A stretch of 64,000 nucleotides of DNA from Serratia entomophila. Its GTDB lineage: Bacteria > Pseudomonadota > Gammaproteobacteria > Enterobacterales > Enterobacteriaceae. The position numbers were made by a program, and so were the translations under genes. Below are positions 37,014-47,316 of the stretch, piece after piece; position 1 is the stretch's first letter, and each line of letters opens with the position of its first letter. The stretch lies in the NCBI RefSeq assembly GCF_021462285.1, contig NZ_CP082787.1, positions 4,650,001 to 4,714,000 on the forward strand, written 5' to 3'. Below the pieces are notes generated by a model, which was given only the letters and a program-made list of their open reading frames with translations, was not told where the DNA came from and did not search any database.

Positions 37014-37381
37014 ACATCCTCAATAGTTTTTTTCGGGTTGTGCTTGCCTGCCGGCCGCTGCCGGTCGTTATTGTTTTTAATGGAAATAGTGTAAATCATC
37101 CCCCGCCGTTCTGGCTGGCATCAACTTGTGATCGGGGCGATCTTACGGCGAGAAAAACGTCGTTCAGCGCTGTCGCATCGGGCGCCAGCGGCCAGGGATA
37201 ATTTCCGGACGGTATCGTTTCGCATTTTGGCGCTATAAGCAAACCGCAATTTAAAACTTTATGGAATAAACAACGAAGGGTTTGCCGCCGGGGGTTATAG
37301 ATACGTAGGCAAAACGCGCGAAAAGCAGTTTTTTTGTACACTCAGGCTGGCCGACGCGGTATTTTCCGCCCCGGCCAACGC
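37014..37381. other. Intergenic region yifK-wecG
   Basis: 368 bp upstream of yifK and downstream of wecG. Near yifK the minus strand carries CACAAC (37037-37042), the motif to which GcvB pairs in its targets. Near wecG an imperfect hairpin (about 37349-37378) followed by an A-rich run on the plus strand (T-run on the minus strand is displaced) may end the wec operon. No gene was seen. Confidence 0.45.
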
Positions 37382-38122
37382 TTACATTTTACCGCGGTAG
37401 TAGTAGCCGACGAATTTCAGCAGCTTCAGCTGGCGGCGAATGCGGCTGGGCTGGCTGAGCAGCCGGTAGAGCCATTCCAGACCCAGGTTTTGCCACACCT
37501 TGGGCGCACGCTTCACATGGCCGGTAAACACGTCGTAGGTGCCGCCTACGCCCATATACAGCGCCTTTGGATGCAGCTTGCGGCAATCGCGCATCAGGAT
37601 CTCTTGTTTCGGCGAGCCCATCGCCACGGTGACGATAGCCGCCCCGCTGGCGCGGATGCGTTCAAACAGCGCCTCGCGTTGTTCCGGCTTGAAATAGCCG
37701 TCCTGGCTGCCCACCAGGTTGACGTTCCATTGGCTGCGCAGCTTCTGCTCGGTTTCCGCCAGCACCTCCGGTTTGCCGCCGATCAGGAATACCGGCGTGC
37801 CCTCGCGGCCGGCGCGCTGCATCAGCGCTTCCCACAGATCGGCACCCGCCACGCGCGAGACCTCGGCCCCCGGGTATTTGCGGCGGATAGAACGCACCAT
37901 GCTGATGCCGTCGGCGTATTTGTATTCCGCCTCGTCCAGCAGCGCGTGCAGCGCCTGGTCTTCTTCCGCTTTCAGTATCTTTTCGGCGTTCATCGCCACC
38001 AGCGTGCCCTGCTTTACGCGGCCACCGTCGAACAAAAAGTCCATGCAGTGCGCCATGTCGCGAAAGCCCCACAGGCTGAAACCGCGCAGTTCATACTTAG
38101 GAACCGACATCTTTGCTTCCAT
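37382..38122 (-). CDS. wecG: UDP-N-acetyl-D-mannosaminuronate transferase (lipid II ECA synthesis)
   Basis: 246 residues, same as E. coli WecG (RffM), a WecG/TagA/CpsF family glycosyltransferase with [11 protein letters not shown] and [16 protein letters not shown]. It adds ManNAcA to GlcNAc-PP-undecaprenol to make ECA lipid II. Last gene of the ECA operon, 14 bases after wzyE. An alternative start is the ATG four codons on (38110), which has GGAAG upstream. Confidence 0.95.
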   Translation of the reverse strand: MEAKMSVPKYELRGFSLWGFRDMAHCMDFLFDGGRVKQGTLVAMNAEKILKAEEDQALHALLDEAEYKYADGISMVRSIRRKYPGAEVSRVAGADLWEALMQRAGREGTPVFLIGGKPEVLAETEQKLRSQWNVNLVGSQDGYFKPEQREALFERIRASGAAIVTVAMGSPKQEILMRDCRKLHPKALYMGVGGTYDVFTGHVKRAPKVWQNLGLEWLYRLLSQPSRIRRQLKLLKFVGYYYRGKM

Positions 38123-38136
38123 CGTTACTCTTATCC

Positions 38137-39507
38137 TTACAAAAGGCCGTTAGCCTGCGGGGAAGGCGGTGCAAGCCGGCGCGAACGCCGCAGGCGCGCC
38201 CTGATCAACCCCGCGGTATCGAACAGCCAATACAGCAATTTCGCTATCACCAAACAGGCGCCGAAAATAATGCAGAAGAACACCACGCGCGAGACGAACG
38301 AATCGACCCCTTCACGCGCCAGCACAATCATGTTGAATACCGCCCCGAAGCAAAAGCCCTGCAGAATGGCCGCCTTATAGCGGTTCGGTTCGGTTTTGCC
38401 CATCTCGTACAGCCAGTCGAACCACTTGATAATCATGCCGACCAGCACCGCGCCAAGCGGGATAAACAGCACGCCCCCCATCACCACCAGCGAACCGATC
38501 AGCGTCGGCGAAATCGCCAGCCCCGAGTGGTTGTTCAGCACTTCCCAGGTAAAGTAGTTGGCGGAATTCAGCACCACGTCCGGCCGGCCCGGCCACAGCC
38601 AGGAAGGAATGAAGACGTAGAAATCACGCAGGATAGGCGCCAGCCCCTGGAAATCTATCTTGTCGTAGTTCTGCAACAGCAGCGCCAGGTTTTCCCACGG
38701 CGAGAAGGTATCGCGCGTCAGGTAGAGGAAAGTGTAGAAGGCTTCCGCACCGCTGACGTCGAGGCTATAGCGTTTCAGCGCCAGCCAGAACATGCCGACG
38801 ATGCCAAATACGCCCGCCGCCGCCAGCATCCACAGGGTGATCCAACCGCGGACAATGCCGATAAACAGAAACAGCGCGAAGGCGATGATGATGTTGGCGC
38901 GGGTGCCGCCGACGATCACATAGGTCAGAATGCCGAACGCCACCGTCGCCGCCAGGAAGAAGAACCAGGCGCGCAGATCCTGCCGCAGGAAATACACCAC
39001 CAGCATCGCCGGAATAAAGAAGTAAAAGAAGCGCTTGAGCGCCACGCCGGACACGTCGCTGGAGAAAATCTGGCTGTAGGAATTCAGCTTGAACAGCAGG
39101 AAGCCGTTCTGCATAAAGAAAATGCCGACGGTGCCGATCGCCACCAGCGCCAACAATATCCAGGTCAGGTGGGTTTCCACCCGATTCATGGTGAACAACG
39201 GCGCGCGCGGCCGGGTGCTGCGCTTGCGCAGCCGCGTTTTATAGCTGACGTAGTAGATGGCGTAGAACGCCGTGGCGGAAAGGACGGCGTAGAGCAAATA
39301 CTCTACCGGCACCACCTCGACGTCGAACTGGAACACCAGCAGGCAGGTCAACGGGAAGCCGAAATAAAACGTCAATAAATACAGCACCGAGAAAAATACG
39401 TTGAAGTTAAAGCGAATGCGCCGGAACTCCTGGTAGGTCAGGGTGAGGATAAACAGCACGCTGACCAGATAGACCACAAACAGGCCGCCAAACTGCGCCA
39501 GCGTCAT
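38137..39507 (-). CDS. wzyE: ECA polysaccharide polymerase WzyE
   Basis: 456 residues (E. coli 450), a multi-spanning inner-membrane protein with about 11 helices and a large periplasmic loop. It polymerises the ECA trisaccharide repeat units in the periplasm. The start [10 protein letters not shown] overlaps the wecF stop by 4 bases (ATGA); an in-frame codon 13 residues upstream is not needed. Confidence 0.94.
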   Translation of the reverse strand: MTLAQFGGLFVVYLVSVLFILTLTYQEFRRIRFNFNVFFSVLYLLTFYFGFPLTCLLVFQFDVEVVPVEYLLYAVLSATAFYAIYYVSYKTRLRKRSTRPRAPLFTMNRVETHLTWILLALVAIGTVGIFFMQNGFLLFKLNSYSQIFSSDVSGVALKRFFYFFIPAMLVVYFLRQDLRAWFFFLAATVAFGILTYVIVGGTRANIIIAFALFLFIGIVRGWITLWMLAAAGVFGIVGMFWLALKRYSLDVSGAEAFYTFLYLTRDTFSPWENLALLLQNYDKIDFQGLAPILRDFYVFIPSWLWPGRPDVVLNSANYFTWEVLNNHSGLAISPTLIGSLVVMGGVLFIPLGAVLVGMIIKWFDWLYEMGKTEPNRYKAAILQGFCFGAVFNMIVLAREGVDSFVSRVVFFCIIFGACLVIAKLLYWLFDTAGLIRARLRRSRRLAPPSPQANGLL

Positions 39508-40589
39508 GAGCCTTCTCCCGCCGCCAGCATCAGCGCCTGTTGCCAACCATCGATGTAATTCGGATTAAAGAAGGCAATCGCCTGCTTATCCACCGAAGCC
39601 AGCTGGCGCTGCGCTTCGCGCACCACCGCTTCGTCCAGCGAGTCGCCGTAAAACAGCACCGGCAGATGCTGCTCCGCCAGATCCTGCCAGAACGGGTTCT
39701 GCCGGCTGAGCACAAAAGGCACGCCGAACTGGATCAGCAGGCACAGCGTACCTATGCCCTGCTGACGGTTGAAGATGAAGTAGCCGAGATCGCATTCGCG
39801 CAGGATGTTCAGATAATCCTCGAACGCCACCTGCTGCGTCAGCAGCTGCAGGTTCTTTTCATTGAACAGCTGCAGCCCGGCGGCCCGCACCTGCTCGATA
39901 TAAGCGTCGTTGTTGGCCGGATAGCCCATCGGCAGGATCACGCGCACCTCGGCGCCGAACTGCTGATGAATCGCCTTCAGCGCTTCGATATGCCGGTTGG
40001 TGCGATCGCCGGAGTTGCCCACCAGGATGGTCAGCGGCCCGGCCAGGTTTTTTTCCACGCGGATGCCGGTTAACGCCGGGTCCATGCGCGTCGGGAAGTA
40101 CAACAGCGAAGCCGGTACGCGCGCATGGCGCTGCTGGTAATGGGTCACGTCGCCGCGGGTGGCGAAGACGTTGGCCACCCGCCCCTGCGCAATGCGGCGC
40201 AGCAGGTAGAACAGCCGGTATTTCCAGCTCGTGGCGTCCTCGTACAGGTCGGCGCCCCAGATATGCCAGCTAACCTGGCGAGCCTTGATTTTGCCGCTCA
40301 GCAGCGCCAGCCACAATCCGGGATTAAACTGGCCATGCAGGAAGAAGCGCGCGCCGCGATCGGCCTGAGCGCGGGCGATGACCGCCTCCGCCAGGCTTTT
40401 TTTATCCGCAAACGGCTCGATGCTCAGCGCGGGGAAATCGCCCAGCGCCGCAACGTCTTTAGCCGCCACCATAAAATGGCGCGTCTGCTCTGCAGGCAGG
40501 CGCGGCGCCAGCACGTCGTTGAAGAAGCGCAGCACCGTCTGATTATGATGCGGGATGTCAGATCCCAGTACGTGAATCAGTCTGGTCAT
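39504..40589 (-). CDS. wecF: TDP-N-acetylfucosamine:lipid II N-acetylfucosaminyltransferase
   Basis: 361 residues (E. coli 359), glycosyltransferase family 56 (WecF/RffT), with [20 protein letters not shown] at the start. It adds the third sugar (Fuc4NAc) to form ECA lipid III. Overlaps wzxE and wzyE by 4 bases each, so the three are tightly coupled. Confidence 0.95.
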   Translation of the reverse strand: MTRLIHVLGSDIPHHNQTVLRFFNDVLAPRLPAEQTRHFMVAAKDVAALGDFPALSIEPFADKKSLAEAVIARAQADRGARFFLHGQFNPGLWLALLSGKIKARQVSWHIWGADLYEDATSWKYRLFYLLRRIAQGRVANVFATRGDVTHYQQRHARVPASLLYFPTRMDPALTGIRVEKNLAGPLTILVGNSGDRTNRHIEALKAIHQQFGAEVRVILPMGYPANNDAYIEQVRAAGLQLFNEKNLQLLTQQVAFEDYLNILRECDLGYFIFNRQQGIGTLCLLIQFGVPFVLSRQNPFWQDLAEQHLPVLFYGDSLDEAVVREAQRQLASVDKQAIAFFNPNYIDGWQQALMLAAGEGS

Positions 40590-41836
40590 ACTCGTCTACG
40601 ATAAAGAAGAAATACACAGCTACAGAGCGTGAAATACACGATGTAGGTTGCCATATAGGCCTGAGCCGCCCCCAATGCGCCGTGCAGCGGTATCAGCCAG
40701 TGTGCGAACAGCGTCAGCAGCAGAAACTGGCTGACTTCCGTCAGGATATAAAAACGCAGCGACGCCTTGGCGATGACCAGGTAGCCGAACACGTAAGCGC
40801 CAACCTTCAGCACGTCGCCCACCAGCTGCCAGGCGAACAGGTCGCGCATCGCGACAAACTTGTCCGAGAACAGCAGCCAGATAGCGAAATCGCGCAGCAG
40901 CCACACGGTGAAGCTGGCCGCCGCTACCGCCGGCAGCACGAATTTCAGCGAACGCACAATCTCCCGCGAGATGGCGCCCTTATCCGTCAACCGCGACAGC
41001 GTCGGCAGCAAATACACGGTGAACGAGGCGGTGATGAACTGCAGGTAAGCATCCGAAATGCTGCTGACGCCCTGCCAGATCCCCACTTCGTCCCAGCTGT
41101 AATGCTGCGCCAGCAGGTTCCGCATCATCACGTAGGCCACCGGCAGCGTCACCGAAGTGATCAGCGCCATAATGGTGAACTTGCTGAGATTGCCGGCCAC
41201 CGCTTTATCCCACGCCAGCGCAAAATAACGCAGCGGCAGGGTTTTGCGCCGCCACAGCATCAGCCCGGCCGGCAGCACCGCCAATGCTGGCACCAGCGCC
41301 AGGCCGGCCAACGCGCCCTCATAGCCGCCCAGCTTAAAACACAGGCAGTAAGCCACCACGCCAATCAGGCTGCCGCCGATCACCGCCAGCGCATTGCCCA
41401 TCGCATCGCGATAGCCTTTCAGCACCGCCATAAACAGGTTGGCGTAGGCGATGCCCATCTGAATAAAGCCCAGGGCGCGCACCACGTCGACATACCCGGC
41501 ATGCCCGAACAGCCCTATGCTGATGGGTTCCGCGGCGAACAAAAACACCAGCGCCAGCAAGGTCGAGAAACCCAACACGATGCTCGACCCAGTGCCCACG
41601 GCCAAACGCAGCCGTTGCGGGTCCTGGTGGTATTCCGCCACATACTTGGTGATGCCGTTAAAAATCCCAGCGCCGGACAGCACGCCCAACACGGTGATCA
41701 GCTGGCGAAAGTTGCCCGCCTGCCCTACGCCACTGGGGCCGAACGCCACCGCCAGCAGTTTAACCACCAGCAGCCCCACGCCGATTTTAATCAGCGTGGA
41801 GCCGGCGGTCCAAATAGACGCTTTTGCCAACGACAT
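40586..41836 (-). CDS. wzxE: ECA lipid III flippase WzxE
   Basis: 416 residues, same as E. coli. 12-helix MOP/PST-family polysaccharide flippase that moves undecaprenyl-PP-linked ECA trisaccharide across the inner membrane. It follows wecE by one base and overlaps wecF by 4. Confidence 0.95.
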   Translation of the reverse strand: MSLAKASIWTAGSTLIKIGVGLLVVKLLAVAFGPSGVGQAGNFRQLITVLGVLSGAGIFNGITKYVAEYHQDPQRLRLAVGTGSSIVLGFSTLLALVFLFAAEPISIGLFGHAGYVDVVRALGFIQMGIAYANLFMAVLKGYRDAMGNALAVIGGSLIGVVAYCLCFKLGGYEGALAGLALVPALAVLPAGLMLWRRKTLPLRYFALAWDKAVAGNLSKFTIMALITSVTLPVAYVMMRNLLAQHYSWDEVGIWQGVSSISDAYLQFITASFTVYLLPTLSRLTDKGAISREIVRSLKFVLPAVAAASFTVWLLRDFAIWLLFSDKFVAMRDLFAWQLVGDVLKVGAYVFGYLVIAKASLRFYILTEVSQFLLLTLFAHWLIPLHGALGAAQAYMATYIVYFTLCSCVFLLYRRRV

Positions 41837-41837
41837 A

Positions 41838-42968
41838 TCAGGCGAAGAAGCTCAGTATCGTATTAATCACCGTACGTTGATTGGCATCGGACATGTTGTA
41901 GAACAACGGCAAGCGCACCAGGCGTGCGCTGTCCTGGCTGGTATAGCGGTCTTCACCGACAAAGCGGCCGAAACGCTCGCCGGCAGGGCATTCATGCAGC
42001 GGGATATAGTGGAACACCGCCATGATCTCGGCTTCTTTCAAATAATTGATAAAGGCCGTGCGGTCGTCGATATCGCGCAGCTTGATATAGAACATATGCG
42101 CATTGTGCACGCAGTCCGCCGGAATGCTCGGCAGCGCGATGCGCCCAGCCTTGGCCAGCGGCAGGAAGCTGTCATAGTATTTGCCCCACAGCGCCAGGCG
42201 GCGCTGGTTGATGCGATCGGCCGCTTCCAGTTGGCCCCACAGATAAGCGGCCTGCAGGTCCGCCATCAGGTAGCTGGAGCCGATATCGCGCCAGGTGTAT
42301 TTATCGACCTGGCCACGGAAGAACTGGCTGCGGTTGGTGCCCTTCTCGCGAATAATTTCCGCCCGGTCAATCAGCGCCGGATCGTTTATCAGGGTCGCGC
42401 CGCCTTCACCGCCGGCGGTGTAGTTTTTGGTTTCATGGAAGCTGAAGCAGCCGATATGGCCGATAGTGCCCAACGCCTTGCCTTTGTAGGTAGACATCAC
42501 GCCCTGAGCGGCGTCTTCCACCACGAACAGGTCGTATTTCTTCGCCAGCGCCATGATGGTGTCCATCTCGCAGGCGACGCCGGCATAGTGCACCGGGACG
42601 ATAGCGCGGGTCTTGTCGGTGATCGCCGCTTCGATTTTGCTTTCGTCGATATTCATGGTGTCCGGACGCACATCGACAAACACCGCCGTCGCGCCGCGCA
42701 GCACAAAGGCGTTGGCGGTGGAGACGAAGGTGAAGCTCGGCATGATCACTTCATCGCCCGGCTTGATGTCCAGCAGGATCGCCGCCATCTCCAGCGAGGC
42801 GGTGCAGGATGGCGTCAGCAGCACCTTCGGGCTGTTGAAACGCTGCTCCATCCACTGCTGGCTGCGGCGGGTAAAGCCGCCGTCGCCGCACAGCTTGCCG
42901 CTGCCCATCGCAGCCTGCATATACTCGAGTTCCGTGCCAACAACCGGTGGTGCGTTAAATGGAATCAT
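41838..42968 (-). CDS. wecE: dTDP-4-amino-4,6-dideoxygalactose transaminase
   Basis: 376 residues, same as E. coli, DegT/DnrJ/EryC1 aminotransferase. The PLP lysine is in SFHETKNYTAGGEGG. It converts dTDP-4-keto-6-deoxyglucose to dTDP-fucosamine. The start MIPFNAPPVVG overlaps wecD by 14 bases. Its substrate requires RffG and RffH, whose genes are not in this operon. Confidence 0.95.
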   Translation of the reverse strand: MIPFNAPPVVGTELEYMQAAMGSGKLCGDGGFTRRSQQWMEQRFNSPKVLLTPSCTASLEMAAILLDIKPGDEVIMPSFTFVSTANAFVLRGATAVFVDVRPDTMNIDESKIEAAITDKTRAIVPVHYAGVACEMDTIMALAKKYDLFVVEDAAQGVMSTYKGKALGTIGHIGCFSFHETKNYTAGGEGGATLINDPALIDRAEIIREKGTNRSQFFRGQVDKYTWRDIGSSYLMADLQAAYLWGQLEAADRINQRRLALWGKYYDSFLPLAKAGRIALPSIPADCVHNAHMFYIKLRDIDDRTAFINYLKEAEIMAVFHYIPLHECPAGERFGRFVGEDRYTSQDSARLVRLPLFYNMSDANQRTVINTILSFFA

Positions 42969-43686
42969 GTCTACCTCTGTATAACCAGTACGCGGTGCTT
43001 TCGATAACGGCACCGTGCCGTTGATAGAGCCGTAAAGCGGCGATATTGCTTATCTGGGTCGCGACGCGCAGCCGCGCCAGCTGCTGCCGGCTGCACCAGG
43101 CGATGGCGGCAGCCATCAGCCGTGCGCCAATTCCTTTGCCTGAGGCCCCTGGAAACGCCGCCAACAGGCCAATGCGCGCTTCCTGGTCACCGATGTTCCG
43201 CAGGCTGACAAAGCCTTCAGGCTCCCCCTGGCTGCCCAACGCCAGCAGGCATTGGTGATCGAACGTGCCCAGCACCGCCTTTTCGCTCCACAGCGCATAA
43301 AACCGGCCGCTGTCCTCCGCCTGATACCAAGGGGCGCGAAAACGGCTGGCGGAAAATGTCTTGCTCGCCGCAGCGCGCAGCGCAGGGATGTCGTCTTGCG
43401 TGGCGAGGCGGATCCCCGCCGGGAAAGCATCATTACCCGAAGCATGTTTCATGCCAATCGTCAGCAGCAGGTCAATTTCGCCCTCCGCCAATTGAAAGCC
43501 GAACGCCGCCAAAGCGTCGGCCAAATCGAGGCGGGCGGCGGGAATTTTGGCCTGAACCAGAGAAAAAGCGTCCAGCGCAGCGGCGGTCAGCACCGGAGCG
43601 GACTCATGAACATGAAGCTTGGCGCTATTCAGCTGGAAGAATTCACTCTCCCACGCCAATGGCTCAACCGAGGCATGCAGCAGCAT
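42955..43686 (-). CDS. wecD: dTDP-fucosamine acetyltransferase
   Basis: 243 residues (E. coli 224), GNAT fold with acetyl-CoA loop GASGKGIGARLMAAA near residue 180. It acetylates dTDP-Fuc4N to dTDP-Fuc4NAc for ECA. The N-terminal half is weakly conserved as usual for WecD. It lies directly after wecC across an 82-bp gap with two hairpins; in E. coli rffG and rffH lie here. Confidence 0.93.
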   Translation of the reverse strand: MLLHASVEPLAWESEFFQLNSAKLHVHESAPVLTAAALDAFSLVQAKIPAARLDLADALAAFGFQLAEGEIDLLLTIGMKHASGNDAFPAGIRLATQDDIPALRAAASKTFSASRFRAPWYQAEDSGRFYALWSEKAVLGTFDHQCLLALGSQGEPEGFVSLRNIGDQEARIGLLAAFPGASGKGIGARLMAAAIAWCSRQQLARLRVATQISNIAALRLYQRHGAVIESTAYWLYRGRHDSI

Positions 43687-43703
43687 ATGTTTAACCTTTC
43701 AGT

Positions 43704-43753
43704 TCCTGGCGTTGCCGCCAGGCCAGGTTCCGCAGAGGGGCTAGCCCCTCTGC
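43704..43753. repeat. Two palindromes in the wecC-wecD gap
   Basis: A hairpin CCTGGCG-TTGC-CGCCAGG (about 43705-43722) and a perfect 22-bp palindrome centred on CTAG (43732-43753) fill most of the 82 bp where E. coli has rffG and rffH. They could moderate transcription within the operon or mark a deletion junction. Confidence 0.7.
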
Positions 43754-43768
43754 GCCAACGGCTTTCGA

Positions 43769-45031
43769 TTAACGCCAAACGCCCTTGGTATCAACGATCC
43801 AGGACTGTTTGACCTCTTCCGGCTTAATCGCCTTGAACTGCTGGTGATCGACCAGCATCACGATCACATCGGCTTGCTGCAGCGCCTCGTCGATATTCTT
43901 CAGCGTCACGTGGCCCGCCAGCGATTTCGGCAGCTGCTCGACGTTCGGCTCCACCGCCAGGGTTTCGCCCGCATGCCATTCGGCAATCAGATGCGCCACT
44001 TCCACCGCCGGGCTTTCGCGCAGATCGTCGATGTTCGGTTTGAAAGCCAGGCCAAAGCAGGCAATTTTCACTTCTGACGCGCGTTTGTCGGTCGTCGCCA
44101 GGCAATCTGCCACCGCCGCCTTCACCCGGTCGACAACCCACAGCGGTTTGCCGTCGTTAACCAGGCGTGCGGTATGGATCAGGCGCGCCTGCTGCGGGTT
44201 CTGCGCCACGATAAACCAGGGATCGACGGCAATGCAGTGGCCGCCCACGCCAGGGCCTGGCTGCAGAATATTCACCCGCGGGTGGCGATTCGCCAGGCGG
44301 ATAAGTTCCCAGACGTTGATGCCCTGATCGGCGCAAATCAAAGACAGCTCATTAGCGAAAGCGATGTTCACGTCGCGGAAGCTGTTTTCCGTCAGCTTGC
44401 ACATCTCTGCGGTGCGCGAATTGGTGATCACGCATTCGCCCTCGAGGAAAATCTTATACAACGCGCTGGCGCGTTCGGAGCATTTCGGCGTCATGCCGCC
44501 GATCACGCGGTCGTTCTGAATCAGCTCAACCATCACCTGCCCCGGCAACACACGCTCCGGGCAGTAGGCGATATTCACGTCGGCCGCTTCGCCGGCCTGC
44601 TGCGGGAAGCTGAGGTCGCTGCGCGCTTGCGCCAGCCATTCCGCCATCTGTTCGGTGGCGCCTACCGGCGAGGTGGACTCGAGGATCACCAGATCGCCTT
44701 TTTTCAGCACAGGCGCCAGGGATTTCGCGGCAGCCTCCACATAGGCCAGATCCGGCTCATGATCGCCTTTGAACGGGGTGGGCACCGCAATCAGAAACGC
44801 ATCCGCCGCCAGCGGTTTGGTCACTGCCTGCAGATAACCGCCTTCGACCGCGGCCTTGACCACCTTGTCCAAATCCGGTTCCACGATGTGAATCGCGCCG
44901 CGGTTGATGGTGTCGACCGCATGCTGGTTAACGTCTACACCCACCACTTTCTTTTTGCGGGAGGCAAAGGCCGCCGCCGTTGGCAGGCCGATATAGCCCA
45001 GGCCGATAACCGAAATAGTGTTAAAACTCAT
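43769..45031 (-). CDS. wecC: UDP-N-acetyl-D-mannosamine dehydrogenase
   Basis: 420 residues, same as E. coli. UDP-glucose/GDP-mannose dehydrogenase family: NAD motif [15 protein letters not shown], catalytic Cys in [19 protein letters not shown]. It oxidises UDP-ManNAc to UDP-ManNAcA, the donor used by WecG. Coupled to wecB by an ATGA overlap. Confidence 0.96.
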   Translation of the reverse strand: MSFNTISVIGLGYIGLPTAAAFASRKKKVVGVDVNQHAVDTINRGAIHIVEPDLDKVVKAAVEGGYLQAVTKPLAADAFLIAVPTPFKGDHEPDLAYVEAAAKSLAPVLKKGDLVILESTSPVGATEQMAEWLAQARSDLSFPQQAGEAADVNIAYCPERVLPGQVMVELIQNDRVIGGMTPKCSERASALYKIFLEGECVITNSRTAEMCKLTENSFRDVNIAFANELSLICADQGINVWELIRLANRHPRVNILQPGPGVGGHCIAVDPWFIVAQNPQQARLIHTARLVNDGKPLWVVDRVKAAVADCLATTDKRASEVKIACFGLAFKPNIDDLRESPAVEVAHLIAEWHAGETLAVEPNVEQLPKSLAGHVTLKNIDEALQQADVIVMLVDHQQFKAIKPEEVKQSWIVDTKGVWR

Positions 45032-46158
45032 AGTGTCACCTGACGATTCTTTAAAGCTGTGAGAATACGCTGGCAGGCATGCCCGTCACCGTAAGGGTTA
45101 TGCGCCCGGCTCATGGCGTGGTATTCGTTCTCGTCCACCAGCAAACGGGTGACCGCATCAACGATTTTTGCCACGTCGGTGCCGACCAGGCGCACCGTGC
45201 CCGCATCGACCGCCTCCGGCCGCTCGGTGGTGTCGCGCATCACCAGCACCGGCTTGCCTAACGACGGCGCCTCTTCCTGAATGCCGCCGGAGTCGGTCAG
45301 GATCATATAAGCGTGCGCCATCAGGTAGACGAAGGGCAAATAGTCCTGCGGGTCGATCAACATGATGTTGTCGATGCCTTTCAGGATGCGATTGACCGGC
45401 TCGCTGACGTTGGGATTGAGGTGTACCGGGTAGACCACCTGCACATCCGGGTGGTTGCGGGCGATTTCTGCCAGCGCGCTGCAGATCCGTTCAAACCCGC
45501 CGCCAAAGCTTTCGCGGCGATGGCCGGTGACCAGGATCAGCTTTTTATTGACGTCCAGGAACGGGTAGCGCTGCGCCAGGCCGTCACGCAGCTCGGCGTC
45601 GCCCATGACGCGATCGCGCACCCAGAACAGCGCGTCGATCACCGTATTGCCGGTGACGAAGATATGGTCGTCCGGCACCAGCTCGCGCAGCAGGTTCTGG
45701 CGTGAGTTTTCCGTCGGCGCAAAATGATACATCGCCAGATGGCCGGTCAGTTTGCGGTTGGCCTCTTCCGGCCACGGCGAGTACAGGTCACCGGTGCGCA
45801 GGCCCGCCTCCACATGCCCGACGGGAATGCGCTGGTAGAAGGCCGCAAGGCTGGTCGCCAGCGTCGTGGTCGTGTCGCCGTGAACCAGTACCACATCCGG
45901 TTTGAAATCTTCCAGCACGCCTTTCAGGCCTTCGAGGATCCGGCAGGTGATTTCGCTCAATCCCTGCCCAGGCTTCATGATATTCAGGTCGTAATCGGGA
46001 ACAATCTCAAACAGGCGCAATACTTGATCCAGCATCTCTCGATGCTGTGCCGTCACGCAGACTCTTGATTCAAAGGCCTCGTCCTGGGCCAGGGCATGTA
46101 CCAGCGGTGCCATTTTGATGGCTTCAGGTCTGGTGCCGAAAACTGTCAACACTTTCAC
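45028..46158 (-). CDS. wecB: UDP-N-acetylglucosamine 2-epimerase (non-hydrolysing)
   Basis: 376 residues, same as E. coli, starting at a GTG ([20 protein letters not shown] by family). Motifs [21 protein letters not shown] and [14 protein letters not shown] match the epimerase. It makes UDP-ManNAc from UDP-GlcNAc. The open frame upstream lacks family similarity; GAGA stands before the GTG. Confidence 0.96.
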   Translation of the reverse strand: MKVLTVFGTRPEAIKMAPLVHALAQDEAFESRVCVTAQHREMLDQVLRLFEIVPDYDLNIMKPGQGLSEITCRILEGLKGVLEDFKPDVVLVHGDTTTTLATSLAAFYQRIPVGHVEAGLRTGDLYSPWPEEANRKLTGHLAMYHFAPTENSRQNLLRELVPDDHIFVTGNTVIDALFWVRDRVMGDAELRDGLAQRYPFLDVNKKLILVTGHRRESFGGGFERICSALAEIARNHPDVQVVYPVHLNPNVSEPVNRILKGIDNIMLIDPQDYLPFVYLMAHAYMILTDSGGIQEEAPSLGKPVLVMRDTTERPEAVDAGTVRLVGTDVAKIVDAVTRLLVDENEYHAMSRAHNPYGDGHACQRILTALKNRQVTL

Positions 46159-46243
46159 AGCGAATCTCTTTTGGTCGGTTAACCGCAGGTGTTCCTGCGA
46201 TATTGGGCGCTTACGCACCCATCAGCGAATTATTATAGTATTT

Positions 46244-47296
46244 TTAATCACGCGGCCGACGCGCCAGGGCAATGCCAGCGCCAACCAAGGCGCCCATCGC
46301 GCCCCATAGAATCAACCAGAATACCCGTCGTGGGCTGTCGCGTTTTACCGGCTCTTCCGGCGTGCGAAGATAGCGGTAAGTTTGAAACTTCTCGTCGAGC
46401 GTCGGCCCCACGTTCAGGGTAGACAGCATGGCCCGATTCTGGTCGTAATCCAGATCGTACGCCGGGCCAGAGGCCTGCAAGCCCTCCAGCCGCGCCTGCA
46501 GCATCGGTTTGCCCAACAGGAACAGATCGGAATCGCGCAGCTGTTCGGCCGGCGTATCGGTCTGCGTGCGGCTGATGCCTTGCGTTTCGGCAATTTTCAA
46601 CGCTTGCTGAATGCTGTTCAACTCACGCTTGTAAACCGCTTCGGCCACCGCTTCCTGCCGCTTGACCTGCGCTTTCATCGACGTGGTGCGAGCCGCCCAG
46701 GCCCCCTGTATTTCTTCGTTCAAATGCAGGGCCGCGCGATGGCTGGCGAAGGCCACGTACTGGCGCAGCAGGCGGTTAGCGTCCGCCGCCGTTTCCGCCG
46801 TCAGCTTAACGCCGTCGTTAGGCGTTTTTTTATCGTCACGCGGCGTGAACTGGATGTTATTGATCAGCTCGTCGAGTTTAGCCGCATCAGCACGGGCATC
46901 GCCTTCCTGACGCTGCTTGTAATAATCGCTTTGCAGCCAAAAATCGCGCCGCGTATCGTAGGCCGCCAGCTGCATGATGAATTCATTGTAAGCTTCGTCA
47001 GCAATGCCCGGTTGTTCAGTGGCCACCGCCGGCAGGGTGCGCACGTCAAGATTGCGCAGGAACTGCTGCTGTGAATAATAGCCCCCCAACGCATTCACCG
47101 TCGGCCGGTCGGTAATGGCCGTGGCGCTCCACTCTTGTTTAACCAGATAGGAAACGATCAGCGCAACGGCGGCAAACAGCGCCGCAATGCCGATAATCCA
47201 CCGTTTGCCACGCCATAAAGTACGGCACAGACCGCGGATATCAAGCTCGTTATCCACCGCCGGGATATTCTTGTCAGACGTTGTTTCTGGATTCAT
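46244..47296 (-). CDS. wzzE: ECA chain-length modulator WzzE
   Basis: 350 residues (E. coli 348). Wzz/polysaccharide co-polymerase fold: a membrane helix near residues 30-50, a long periplasmic coiled coil, the Pro-rich RTPEEPVKRDSPRR segment and a second membrane helix at the C-terminus. It sets the number of repeats in ECA chains. ATG at 47296 is chosen; a GTG one codon earlier is possible. Confidence 0.94.
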   Translation of the reverse strand: MNPETTSDKNIPAVDNELDIRGLCRTLWRGKRWIIGIAALFAAVALIVSYLVKQEWSATAITDRPTVNALGGYYSQQQFLRNLDVRTLPAVATEQPGIADEAYNEFIMQLAAYDTRRDFWLQSDYYKQRQEGDARADAAKLDELINNIQFTPRDDKKTPNDGVKLTAETAADANRLLRQYVAFASHRAALHLNEEIQGAWAARTTSMKAQVKRQEAVAEAVYKRELNSIQQALKIAETQGISRTQTDTPAEQLRDSDLFLLGKPMLQARLEGLQASGPAYDLDYDQNRAMLSTLNVGPTLDEKFQTYRYLRTPEEPVKRDSPRRVFWLILWGAMGALVGAGIALARRPRD

Positions 47297-47316
47297 CACT
47301 GCCCAAAAGCCTCTGG

